A stretch of DNA of 64,000 bases from Anticarsia gemmatalis (taxonomy: Eukaryota; Arthropoda; Insecta; Lepidoptera; Erebidae), in the NCBI RefSeq assembly GCF_050436995.1, contig NC_134756.1:5394001-5458000 (forward strand). The letters run 5' to 3'. Position numbers and translations under genes: made by a program. Within the stretch, counting starts at the first letter, position 1. Every line of letters begins with the position of its first letter. Positions 50,320-61,318 of the stretch are shown here, in pieces. Below the pieces are notes generated by a model. That model saw nothing but the letters and a program-made list of their open reading frames with translations, did no database searches and was not told the origin of the DNA.

Positions 50320-50370
50320 GATAATTGAGACAATTTTATGTTTTACACCTTAATCCATGGGTAATTTTCG
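50320..50370 (-). promoter_or_regulatory. conserved upstream block of OBP-J
   Basis: About 50 bp, GATAATTG-GACAATTTTATG...ACACCTTAATCCATGGGTAATTTTCG, closely matched upstream of OBP-L (54403-54453), in shortened form upstream of OBP-K (52610-52649), and more weakly upstream of OBP-M. A TATA-like TTTATATAAA lies nearer the gene at about 50283. Confidence 0.6.
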
Positions 50371-50919
50371 TTGACTATGAAAAAAACAAACAATGAGAGC
50401 AATCAAACAATGAACAATAATAACAGGGATGTAGAGTAAGTACCTATGACTGAAACTATGGCTTCTTTCCGGGTAGGGATAGATTTGATGCAGTATAAAG
50501 TTCAATGTTCACAATACCATCAAGAAATTCCATGCGTGTAAGAGGTCTGGAAGTCCTTTAGATTATTTCGAATATACGATCAAAGACTTTTGTATCCTCT
50601 TAAATGATTGAAAAGGAAACATCAGCTTTAAAAAAATTGGACAGCTTTAATTATTGCCTCAAGCGCAAAACAAACAAGAAATATCTTGAAATATTGTTCA
50701 TGTTCATTTTTGTTCAAAATTCTGAAAAATGTTAGCCTTTTTGCACCTGGCAGAGTTTAAAATTTTCCTCAAATTTGAATTATTAGATATTAGGTTAGGT
50801 TACGACTCAATGGTCAAAAAATCAAAATATATTTCAGAATATCCATATATATATTTATTGCATGAAAGAAGAAAGTACAACAGCCGTCTTTTTATCCACG
50901 AGGTCGAACATCCAACTTA
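50371..50919. other. intergenic region between OBP-J and OBP-K
   Basis: No supported exon or repeat. Confidence 0.45.
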
Positions 50920-52473
50920 TTATTCGTCAATGTTGATCTGAAATAAAAGGTAATATAGTGATAAGTTACTAGAATCTTCTACCATACGAGTATCAAAAAG
51001 AGAAACATTTTCAACAGAGAATCAGGAGTAACAAAGTATTAAAACTTACTATATGTTTGTGTTCATGAAAACAGTCGAATAGCATCTTGGCTCTTTCACA
51101 TCCTTTGTCTCCATCACTGACTTTCATGTCATTGACTGAAAGCATAAAATAATGATGTATTAAACATTGTTACAATGATAGAAGATTAGTATAATAATTC
51201 TCTTTCCACGCGAGTTGTCGATGGTACCCTAGAACTTGTGTATGAGAAATATTTATCACTGCTCTCACGGTTATGGAGAGCATCGCGAGGTAACAGTTGT
51301 ACCTACTTAAATGCTGAAGGAAGTGGAAGGCATTCCAACTCTCACTATAGACCCTTTCTTATTCCGGGAAGAAATCCACCATTTTTTACCCATAACAGGG
51401 AAAGCTCAGTAGTCGAAAAATAAAAATCTCATAACATCGTTGTCAATTCTCATATAAAACACCAATCTATTAATTTACTGTGCAATATAAGTTTACAAAC
51501 CTTTAGCACATTCCCTGCGTACTTGATCGATTTTGGCCAAGTCTTCTTTATTATTTACGAATCATTTGGTGTATTCCATAGTTTTTTCGACATCGTATAT
51601 GCCTTTTTCATCGAACTGTGTCATGAAAATACAATCCCAATAAAAAAATGTTAAGCCAGAAATGAGAGCCAAAGTTAGTAGTAGACACCAATATATAATT
51701 GAAGATAAAAAATATAAACGAATTACTTTAAGGTACGTAGTTTTATTAATAGAGAAATACATTAAGATATAGGTACTGTAATTTTGGCTATAGTCCCTAC
51801 TATAAACTAATACATAAGTTAAATAATTATAATAAATAACTAAAAATATCAAACAGAGTAGATCTGAATTTTTCACTACATCAATACTTCAAATTCGGAA
51901 AGTACTTACAAATCCAGCATTTTTGAACACGCAACTAACAAAGCAAGGGTCGAAAACATTTTTTTTGGCTTTTTTTAAATCTTCAATAACTTGTTCCTTA
52001 GATATGTCGAGATCTTCTATACACGCCATAACAAAAGGATATGAAGCTGCCGCCATAGCGTCCTTCTCTTCAATACTTATCTCCTAAAATATCAGTACGC
52101 AGATAGATGTACATAAATTCAAACATTATCTGTGGTATTCGAAGGTTTTTGTCACATTTGCGCACACTGTTCGTTAAACAATTAAAATTTGTAGGTTAAG
52201 CAGCCCTTGGCGCCGTCATACTATACGGCCTAAGAGGTCTCAGTGCCTTGGAGAGCATGTTTAAATTCAGTCCCAGCTGCTATCAATAAAGATAACAGTC
52301 GTTTAGCCAAGTCAAAGACCTTTCTGGCGGATTGAACAACTTTGACACAAGGTTGACCACTGACCATACGATAAATGAATGAATTATTGTTTTTTAATAC
52401 TTACTGCACGAACATTTGTGATCCTCAAAGTGACCATCAACACAAGAAAACACAACCTCTTTAAACCAAGCAT
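50920..52473 (-). pseudogene. odorant-binding protein K with premature stop in exon 3
   Basis: Minus-strand exons: 52405-52473, 51910-52083, 51501-51615, 51050-51135, 50920-50937; 462 nt. The signal peptide is MLGLKRLCFLVLMVTLRITNVRA; mature start EISIEEKDAM. Codon 99 (51562-51564 on the plus strand as TCA) reads TGA where paralogue OBP-L has CGA (Arg) in the motif AFTKRFV, a single C-to-T change. All other exons, splice sites and the six cysteine positions are intact, with VNDMKVSDGDKGCERAK in exon 4 and INIDE as the tail. This is a one-step pseudogene or a null allele. Stop-codon readthrough is possible but there is no evidence for it. Confidence 0.9.
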
Positions 52474-53071
52474 AATAATAATTTTATTAAGCAATATATT
52501 TTCACAGTTGACAATGGTATGTTATACTTCTTTGATTTTGTATCTTTATTTGAGTAGACAGATCTCTACTGCTCTGTATATATAATGTGCAGCTTTATTT
52601 ACTTTGAGCGTTAATTGTGTCAATTTTATATCTAACACCTTAATTTTCGTTTTGCAACAATGTTTCAAACAATCACAGCAATCAAACTCTGAAAATTAAT
52701 AGGAATTTGGCGAACCAGAAACTTTTGCTTCCTTCCTCATTCGAGTTTTAGGCAAAAAATACATACGAATATAGTATTCGTGTGTAGTTCTTTTGGAAAT
52801 TCGTTCATTTCGCTCTTTATGTTCTGTCAATTTATTTTGACTATAATTGCACACAAAGCGTATTATCCTATTGATTTTACTATAGTTGCGTCATAAAATA
52901 ATAAAAAACTGAACAAGGTATTTATTCTTTTTAATTTCGAGTCCTTAAACAATTCTTAATGGTAAGTAAAATAAAATATTATTTAGTATATCGATTTATT
53001 TATTGCATTAAAAGAAAATACACACAGCTGTTGTTTTTATAAGTATCATTAAAGGAGAACGTCGAACTTCT
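52474..53071. other. intergenic region between OBP-K and OBP-L
   Basis: Contains the OBP-K upstream block at 52610-52649 and a TATA-like TATATATAA near 52577. Nothing else was seen. Confidence 0.5.
52610..52649 (-). promoter_or_regulatory. conserved upstream block of OBP-K (shortened)
   Basis: GTTAATTGTGTCAATTTTATATCTAACACCTTAATTTTCG matches the OBP-L block but lacks about 11 bp (ATCCAAGGGTA) near its distal end. Confidence 0.55.
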
Positions 53072-54290
53072 TTATTCGTCAATGTTGATCTGAAATAAAA
53101 CAAAGTAGGTAAAAAGTATGTTACACTCGTAAAACACATATTTTCTTTCAAACGATTCAATTAATTCAAAATTCAAATGTATGATTCAATGCGTTTTTAT
53201 CCTATTTTATAAAACTTACTTCATTTTTATGTGACTGGAAGCAATCGAACAGCATCTTCGCTCTTTCACATCCCTTATCTCCGTCACTGACTTCGTCGTC
53301 GTTTACTGAAAACAAACAACAAAAATAATTATATTGACTACTGCACTAAAGAAGCTAATACCCGTACTATATTAAAACTTCTACAACATTTTGACACTAA
53401 ACTTAGATCTGCTTATAAACTACTAGCTGACCCGGCAAATGTTGTTTTGCATATAAAAAAAAAGTGTCACTTAGGTGTGTGAAAAATAGATGTTGGCCGA
53501 TTCTCAGACCCAGTCAATATGCTCACAAAATTTCATGAGAATCGGTCAAGCCGTTTCGGAGGAGTATGGCAACGAAAACTGTGACGCGAGAATTCTATAT
53601 ATTAGATATAGCAAACAGAAACTAATAACCGTACTATATTAAAACTTCCATGACATTTTGACATTAAACTTAGATCTGCTTAAAAACTACGGTAAAAGTG
53701 TACATACCTTTAGCACATTCCCTGCGAACCTTGTCGATTTTGTTCAGATTTTCTTCATCTTTAACAAATCGTTTAGTGAACGCCATAGTATTCTCGACGT
53801 CGTACATGCCTTTGTCGTCGAACTGTAAATGTTTTGAGCGGTTAATTAAATTACAATATGTCGATGAATATATAACATACTGAATTTATCGACTGTAAAC
53901 ATAACAGGCAGGAAAAAATTTGTATATATAAAAACACTTACAAATCCTGCTTTTTTGAATACGCAACTGACAAAGCATGGGTCATAATCAGCGTTACTGC
54001 CCTTTTTCAACATTTCTACGAGTTTTTCTTTAGAAATGTCCATCTCTTCAATACATTCCACTATGAATGGATACGCAGCTTCCTTCATAGCCATCCTGTC
54101 TTCAATACTTAACGCCTAAAACACCAAATTTAAGAAATTATTCTTCTGAGTATCTGTTTTATTTTATGTTTTCAAAATAAATATTAAGTGTTGCTATTTA
54201 ATTTAACTTTATTGAACTCACCGCTCGAACATTTGTAGTTCCCAAACAAACCATCAAAGCAACAAAATAAAAAAGCTTCAAACCAAACAT
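53072..54290 (-). CDS. odorant-binding protein L (classic, six Cys)
   Basis: Minus-strand exons: 54222-54290, 53942-54115, 53708-53822, 53220-53305, 53072-53089; 462 nt, 153 residues. The signal peptide is MFGLKLFYFVALMVCLGTTNVRA; mature start ALSIEDRMAM. Cysteine spacing is 25-3-42-14-8. The exon 4 block is VNDDEVSDGDKGCERAK and the tail is INIDE. Closest paralogue of OBP-K, same exon lengths, identical tail; it keeps the Arg codon that is a stop in K. Intron 3 contains a Helitron-like copy inside a local duplication. Confidence 0.95.
53423..53606 (-). mobile_element. Helitron-like element, 184 bp, in OBP-L intron 3
   Basis: On the minus strand it starts TCTAATATATAGAATTC and ends with a hairpin (GCAAAACAACATTTGC) then CGGGTCAGCTAG, flanked by A and T. 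Related in ends to the 21109 family but with a different body (GAGAATCGGTCAAGCCGTTTCG). Confidence 0.65.
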
Positions 54291-54883
54291 TTTTCAGCAG
54301 TATTTCAGTATATTTTTCAGCTTCGATTTTTTATATTTGTATGACCAGAAAGGCCTATCCTGCTGTATTTATATATAAAACGCAGGTTTATTTACGGCGA
54401 GCGATAATTGTGCCAATTTTATGTTTAACGCCTTAATCCAAGGGTAATTTTCGTATACAAAACGTCAAACAACGAGAACAATCAAATGTAAAAAATTAAT
54501 AGGATGCGGTGAAACATTTGGTTCCTTCCGGGTGGAGTTAAAATGTACTACTATAAGGTATTATTTGGGAGTTCAGACGATACCATGCCAATACACTTTT
54601 TGTCTTAATAATTTATAAATTAGTATTATACATATACAAAATACTAAGTAGTATTCATACTTTCATCTAAAAACAGTAGAATAACTTTCTCTAAAAACAA
54701 ATTGTCCAGTAGAATCATAAAGCTGCATACATAACAATATAGCAAAAAAAATAACAAAAATTATGATTGATTCATTTATTGCTTCAAAAAATATAAACAC
54801 AAACAAAATTACAAAAATATGTAGATCTCAAAGTACTTAATCAATAATATAATACATCGATGTACGATGTACGATGACGCTTT
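54291..54883. other. intergenic region between OBP-L and OBP-M
   Basis: OBP-L promoter, with TATA-like TTTATATATAAAA near 54368 and the conserved block at 54403-54453. The rest is unremarkable. Confidence 0.5.
54403..54453 (-). promoter_or_regulatory. conserved upstream block of OBP-L
   Basis: GATAATTGTGCCAATTTTATG...AACGCCTTAATCCAAGGGTAATTTTCG, nearly identical in length and sequence to 50320-50370 upstream of OBP-J. Confidence 0.6.
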
Positions 54884-56366
54884 TTATTCTTCGAAGTCCA
54901 TCTGAAACAACCAAGGGATCAATGTAAAAAAATAATTATGCAAGAACGATTTTTAAATTTTGATATGACATTACCCTATCGTAAAATTGTGTTTGCATCT
55001 TGTATATTTAGTAGATGATCATCAGCCTCGCCTTTCTTCCAACTATGATGGAGTCGGCCTCCAGTCTCACCGAATGCAGCTGGATACCAATATTTTACTG
55101 CTTACTGGTGATGTTAACAAAACCACAAATACCTCCTTCGTCGCCAAAATATTATACAAGCTATGTACATCTACTTGTATATTTAGTAGATGTAGCATGT
55201 ATAATTTTATATCACGTACCTACCTATTTACATTTAAAAATATTATAAAGTACTCACTTCATTTTTGTGTTCCTTGAAACAAGTGACAAGCAGCTTAGCT
55301 CTTTCACATCCCTTTTCTCCATCGCTTACTTCCTCGTCGTTCACTAAAACAATAAGATTAATATTATAAGTCAAGATAATCCTTTACAAGAGTTTTGTTA
55401 CAATTTATATGAACATGGATTGAATGCAAAATAAGCTGCTTATACGAAAGAAAATTGGAAGGTATAACTGCATTTGGTTTTCTTAAGGAAAACTGTACTG
55501 TTCCGGAACCTTAGCAAACTTCCTGGCCGGAAGTTTGCATAAAGAAATTTTATTAAATGCTGTTTGTTGGATACTGGAAAAAATAAGTCCACAAAGAAGT
55601 TTACAAACCCTTAACACAATCCTGTCCAATTTTTTCGATGATAGCCACATCATCTTCGCTCTTAATGAAAGGCTTCGTGACTTCCATTGCTTTCTCGTGA
55701 TCATAGGTGCCTTGCTCGGTAATCTAGAAATGGTATCATTAAATTACAATTGACATAATCTGTGTCTGGCTGTAAAGACATGGGCTTTAATTGCAAAATT
55801 CAAAATCTTTTTTTTTACTATTATATTATAACTTTAATATTATAGTTTGCACAGAGGCATATCAAATCTGCTCAGAAGTTAAAATGTGATTGCCCTCTTT
55901 TAATGATAAAATGTGAAAAACATGATTCTTCGGTGATTCTTCCACCTTTATACTATCGCTGGATGTCATCATGGTTTTTGTAGCAAACTACAATTAATAA
56001 CAACTCACGTATCCATTTTTCTTGAAGAGGCAGCCGATAAAACAGGGGTCGACATCATCCTTGTCCTTCTTCGCCATCATCTTAGCGAGATCTTCTTTGG
56101 AAATAGAGAACTCTTCCACACACTCCATGAAGAACGGTTTCATCGCGTCCTTCATTGCGAGCTTTTCTTCTTTACTTATTTTCTAAAATAAATATATATT
56201 TGGTTATTTTATTTCTGGTCATAGATGGTGGATTCGCCAGACTCCTTAAAACTAATAAATTGAGGTGGCTGTTCCATATTACTAAAAAGTATCTTACCGC
56301 GAAAACTCCGGAACTCCCCAGGCAGACCATCAGAGCCGCAAAACACAAAAACTTAACACCAAACAT
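54884..56366 (-). CDS. odorant-binding protein M (classic, six Cys)
   Basis: Minus-strand exons: 56298-56366, 56009-56182, 55609-55723, 55258-55343, 54884-54901; 462 nt, 153 residues. The signal peptide is MFGVKFLCFAALMVCLGSSGVFA; mature start KISKEEKLAM. Cysteine spacing is 25-3-42-14-8. The exon 4 block is VNDEEVSDGEKGCERAK; the tail is MDFEE. Exon lengths are identical to K and L. The mature start with Lys instead of Ala comes from the exon 2 acceptor (TTTTAG|AAA). Confidence 0.94.
55014..55125. repeat. interspersed repeat fragment in OBP-M intron 4
   Basis: CCAACTATGATGGAGTCGGCCTCCAGTCTCACCGAATGCAGCT matches the longer copy at 58566-58910. Family not assigned. Confidence 0.55.
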
Positions 56367-58565
56367 TTTTAAAACAATACAGATCACCACAACTTAATGT
56401 TAGTTCTTCAATTTCTTGTATTTGTATGACTGAAGATTTACTTGACGACATTTATATAAAACGCCTGTAGTTAATTTACTCTTAGAAATAATTGTGACAA
56501 TCTTGTATTTTGCACTTAAGTCTATGAGTAATTCTTGGTCACAATGAAAAACAAAAAACGGGCAATCAAAAACTGAAAATGGATGTGGCTTTGCCAAACT
56601 GAGCACTCCTTATTTCTTAGGCAAATAAGTCTCCTTTAGGACTATTTTATTGATTTATCTATCGTCTCATCAGCTAACGCTAACAGTTAGAAAGTGTAAG
56701 GACCTTTTTACAACCTTTTTTACTAATGAAAAGTCAAATATTCTAAGAGAGTCACTACCTACTTGCTTGCCTAGAGGTCTTATTAGTGTTGATTACAACA
56801 GGACGATTAATGGCGCAGTCTTCAAAATTATAAAGATCCTTATTTTGTTTTAATGGTCGTCGGTCGTAGCATCGCCAACAAAGTAAAGATAGTACCAATT
56901 AAAATAACGAGGCTATTATTGCTATAATTTACATTTATACGCTTTAACTGCCTCAGACACCATTATTTTATATAAACGCGTATAAGCGTTTAATCCAGTA
57001 GTCTGTAATTAAAGATGTCAGTCTTAATCGATTTTCAACTAAACGGCGCGTTAGGACTCGTGGTTTAACCTACTTCGTCCATTTTGCTAGAGAGTACGTA
57101 CAGGGTCGTTAAATATTGAAATAACACTCAGTAAATAAAGAATACTTAAAGTTTCCGATTGGTTATAGATAAAAAAAAAACAGTATAATACCTAGCAATA
57201 ATTGCAATTTTTGAAAAAGGCTACTTGTACTATGTTTGTCATCACCATAGGGTGGTGGGCATTTTGTTTCTAAAATTTAGTAATATTTAATAAAAATTAG
57301 TAGTAAACACACATGTTGTGATTTTTATTATGTTTCTGTGGAATCGATTACAAAGACTCCGAAAGATATGACAAAATATGCAATTTTAATTCCACATCCA
57401 ATATTTTTTGCATCTATACAAACAATCCCTATTCACATGTGCATACAAAGTCGCGAGAGGACGGAAGTACGAGTAGGTACGTCAATTGAAAATATAATAG
57501 TTATAATTTAACCGTGTCATACAGTTTTTCTTTATAACCTTCAATTAAAATGTAATATTGTGACAAAGTTTATTCTGCTTCAGTTTTATCTTTAAATGCA
57601 TAGTAATTTACGTTTTTATCGTAACTTCAAGGGAACAATAAAATAACTTATGTTTAGTTACGTAGCAAAACAATAATATATAAGATATGAGTTTATTAAG
57701 GTCGCTTACTTTGAATGCACTTGTTTCGCGGTGTTAACATAGTTTTAGAGTCTTTTGTGAGCTTATGTTTTAAAATTAGCAAAATATGGACGCAAAAAAT
57801 ATTATTTAAGAAAAAAAATGGCATTTGAATAACAATTATAAACGTTTCACGTTCCGGTCGTACAGCATAAGATCTAAAACTACTAAGTACTTAATTGATA
57901 TGTTTTTGAGCACAAAATAATCATAATGATATTAAGGAATGAAATTATTTGAAAATGATTGCCTAAAAATGCTCTTTTAAGTTCGCTTTTAAATCAACTC
58001 AAACCAATTTTTCAAAAACCTTCTTCCCAGATTAAATTACTGCACTTATATATGCAGTGAGTAACGTACAATTTGAGTAGCTATTAGTGCCTAGACACGA
58101 TACTTAATTACATGATGGATGTGCATGTAGCATTTAATGCATAATTCCTAGGAAACGTGACATTGCAGTTGTTTTATACTACTAGAAGCTTCGGTTTTGT
58201 TTGAGAATATTAGATGATACGCTTTTCATATAATCGTATCTATGTATAGAAAATCGACGACAGCAATTAAATAATAAAAATAAAATAACCTATATTAGAT
58301 TAAAAAGTCCTAGGTACCATTATACCCTTAGTGTAACGGCACACCTGCCAAACCACCAAGGCTGAATGTTCGGCAAAGAAGATTAAAACGTAAACCTAAT
58401 TTGGGCTGATGGATCATAGGTGATGTAAATAACCCAGCGAGTTTGTCGAACGAAACGTTCGACGCCGAACTTTGGGCAGGTGTGTCGCTACACTTGTAGA
58501 TTACTTTTTATTAGAGAGTTTTATTTATTTGCGCGTATTTATTTATAAATATATCAGCTTAGCCT
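56367..58565. other. intergenic region upstream of OBP-M
   Basis: Includes a TATA-like TTTATATAAAA near 56451 and, at 56487-56538, a weaker version of the J/L promoter block (AATAATTGTGACAATCTTGTATTTTGCACTTAAG). The remaining 2 kb shows no supported gene. Confidence 0.45.
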
Positions 58566-58910
58566 TTTTTCCAAGCTATGTTGGAGTCGGCTTCCAGTCT
58601 CACAGGATGCAGCTAAATACCAGTGTTTTACATGGAGCGACTGCCTATCTGACCCCCACAACCCAGTTACCAGGGCTAACACGGTACCCTTCGGTAAGAC
58701 TGGTCGTCAGACTTTCAAGCTTCTGACTGTTAACGACTGTCAAAGATCTTCGAAAATGACAGCCGGGACCCACAATTTAACGTGCCTTCCGAAACACGGA
58801 GGAACTCGATATGTATAAGATGGTCACCCATCCACGAATCAACCTCGGTAACGTTGCTTAACCTCAGAGATCGATACGCGCGGCTGTTGTAAACTAAGCC
58901 ACGAGCTCGA
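58566..58910. repeat. interspersed repeat, about 345 bp
   Basis: GC-richer block (CCAAGCTATGTTGGAGTCGGCTTCCAGTCTCACAGGATGCAGCT ... GCTTCTGACTGTTAACGACTGTCAAAGATC ... CACGAGCTCG) unlike the AT-rich surroundings, with a second partial copy at 55014-55125. This resembles a widespread lepidopteran LINE 3' end or SINE body; the assignment is tentative. Confidence 0.6.
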
Positions 58911-59248
58911 TTTATTTATAAATGTTACTTAGAATAATGTATATTTCGCCTATTGTATTAATTTATCACGATTTAACCCAACTGACCGTTAATAAATCGA
59001 TCTAATCACAATACATAAATTGCTGTGTTCTACATTTGATTTACAGTTGACTGGTAAAACGATCAAGGAAAACCACTTGTGTATTACACATATAAGCAGA
59101 TGCTTTCGCTCATTTGAACAATATTTTGAGGTTTCCTTAAATTCTGCATTGTACTCGAGAAAAAAACATTTTATAGATAACGATCGAACGAAATTACATA
59201 GGAGAGTAAATAAAATAATATTTGTAACAAAATTTATTTTAATATTGA
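58911..59248. other. intergenic region, 3' side of OBP-N
   Basis: Probable 3' untranslated region of OBP-N. The plus-strand ORF starting at 59020 runs antisense through its last exon and is not a gene. Confidence 0.45.
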
Positions 59249-60748
59249 TTATACAAATACAAAATTGTCCGGAGAAAATTCGTACAAACATTTCGTGGTC
59301 CAGTATGAAGCTTCACAGATGTCTTTATATTTCTTATCTGGGACAATTAAAAGTACATCACTTTAATAAAAATAACTACTAAAATAAATAACTAGTCGAA
59401 AGCTTGCATATATTCATAACTGAATTTCATAGAATATTGATTTACAGGTTTTGATACGTATTATGTCTGTTAACTGCCTCTGTGGCGCTGTCGGTAGTAT
59501 ATACGACTGCTGCGCAAGAGGTCTCAGGTCTAATCCTGGATCGGGTCTTCTCTGAGATTTTTTATGTTTAAAAATTCTCAGTGATTGCCCGAAGTTAGGA
59601 TCTTGAGGTCTTAGTCCTCCGTGCCTCGGAGAGCACGTAAAGTCGTCGGTCCTGCGCCTGACCTCTCTCTGGTCGTGTCGGTTTAGCCGTCCCACGAGAC
59701 TATGAGAGTAAAGGAACAGAGAGTGTACCTGTGTATTGTGCACACACTTGGCCATTAAAAACGACATTCTAAAACAGGCTTCTAAAATACGCAATAATCA
59801 CAAATACAAGAACAATAAATTGCATAATGGAGAAGGATTAATTAGGTACACTTACGGACATCCTTGCAATGGTTTGCTGCGGCCTTTGCTGGCTCCTTCA
59901 GCTCAGCTGGGTACATCATGTCAATCTGCTTGATTGATGCCTCGTGATTTATTTTATTATTTTTGACCTAAAAGAAAACAGCTTTATCTTCGCGTTCCTA
60001 GCAGTAGAGTATATTTAAATTTAATATTTTTACTAACAAAAATGATTTACTGAAGTAATATCAGATGTATGATGCTAATGTTTAAATGCCTTTTAATACT
60101 ATTAAGTAAACAATTTTCATAAAGGTACGAATTTCATACTTACGACTCCTGACATCTCAAGAACGCATGTCATGTAACACATAACCTTCCTTTCTTCTAT
60201 GAACTTGCCTTTTTCTATATTACCAACCTCATCTGTAAAGCAAATATGTTCTAAGAGCAAAATAGGGCCAGGAGCACATTACGCCCGGTGGGATAGAATA
60301 TATGGAACTTTCTGCCCGCCTAAATAGTGTCAAATGACACTATTATATACTATACTATACTATACGAGAATAGTATAGTATAGTATACCATAGAATCCTA
60401 TAACTATGGACTTAAGAAGACAAAGAGGATTTATATAAAAGGGACTTTACCTTCTGTGACTTGTAACTTTTTCATGCACGTTGTTTTTATCAATTTCCCA
60501 GTTTTCTTTAACTGTGCTCTCGTCATCTACAAAATTAGAGTACTACATTTATCATCATTACAAGTCAAAAAGAGAAACAAAAATTGTAATAGGAATTATG
60601 TCTTGAAAAATAATAAATCGACAACTGACTATTAAATTCCAATAAAAATTTCGATAAAAATAAACATATTGGTACGAGTACTTACTGCTTCAATCCCATC
60701 AGCAAAAAACACTGCTAGCATCAGCCAACACAGTTCCTTTGCCATCAT
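59249..60748 (-). CDS. odorant-binding protein N (second exon plan)
   Basis: Minus-strand exons: 60686-60748, 60451-60526, 60144-60232, 59856-59967, 59249-59337; 429 nt, 142 residues. The signal peptide is MMAKELCWLMLAVFFADGIEA; mature start MTRAQLKKTG. Cysteine spacing is 26-3-40-10-8. Motifs: KGKFIEERKVMCYMTCV (C2, C3), VKNNKINHEASIKQIDMMYP, and YKDICEASYWTTKCLYE (C5, C6). The intron positions differ from all upstream genes (an extra split in the N-terminal half, and no micro last exon), so N, O and P are a separate OBP subfamily. Intron 4 contains a SINE and intron 2 an AT palindrome. Confidence 0.93.
59473..59720 (-). repeat. tRNA-derived SINE-like repeat in OBP-N intron 4
   Basis: Contains CTGTGGCGCTGTCGGTAGT (A-box-like) and GGTCTAATCCTGGATCGGG (B-box-like) on the plus strand, followed by GC-rich body sequence (CCGTGCCTCGGAGAGCACGTAAAG). 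A fragment of similar body (AGTGCCTTGGAGAGCATG) occurs near 52240. The strand of the ancestral transcript is probably plus; the minus-strand ORF through it is spurious. Confidence 0.55.
60346..60387. repeat. AT-rich perfect palindrome, 17-bp arms
   Basis: TATACTATACTATACTA at 60346-60362 is the exact reverse complement of 60371-60387, with an 8-nt loop, built from a 5-bp TATAC unit. It sits in intron 2 of OBP-N. Possibly cruciform-forming; no function is implied. Confidence 0.7.
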
Positions 60749-61318
60749 CCCGGCACTATTACTCACCTATATCTGTCACAGAATAGAACTGTTTGTTCAA
60801 GGGCTGAACCCATATATAGACTATTGTAAACATTGATTATACGACAAGACTAACTAATCAGTGCAAACGACAGTATGATTTACTGAGTAAACACACAAAT
60901 TAACAGAGTTGCAATTAAAAGAATTATTGCATTATCAATTAGTCGGACCTTTTAGCTTAACGAGGTTGTTTATTACCTAACCAACCTATAATTTTCTTAT
61001 ATGAAAGAGAAGTATGGTAAGGTGTTACATCACACATGCCTTCATAAAGGATGTCACAAGATGCACTTCACTCAAAAATTCTAGTAAAGAAGCTAAAATA
61101 TTCCGAATACTAGTTTCATAAAAGCCGTAGATAGATGTAGAATTGTATAATTTATATATATTTATTGTGATGATGGTTATACAAAAAATATTAGTAATAA
61201 GAAAAACTGCTTAAGGAGACTTCCTTTCATTTCGCTCGAAATTTTTCTTCCATCACAAGTAAATGACACAATTTTACTCCGAACTTCCTTTAATAATACG
61301 ATTACATTATCTAAACAA
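60749..61318. other. intergenic region between OBP-N and OBP-O
   Basis: OBP-N promoter side and OBP-O 3' side. No repeat or exon was recognised. Confidence 0.45.

Noticed and set aside
59020..59382. 120-residue plus-strand ORF
   Set aside because: Antisense to the last exon of OBP-N.
59414..59794. 126-residue minus-strand ORF
   Set aside because: It reads through a SINE-like repeat; the apparent Arg-rich protein is not supported.
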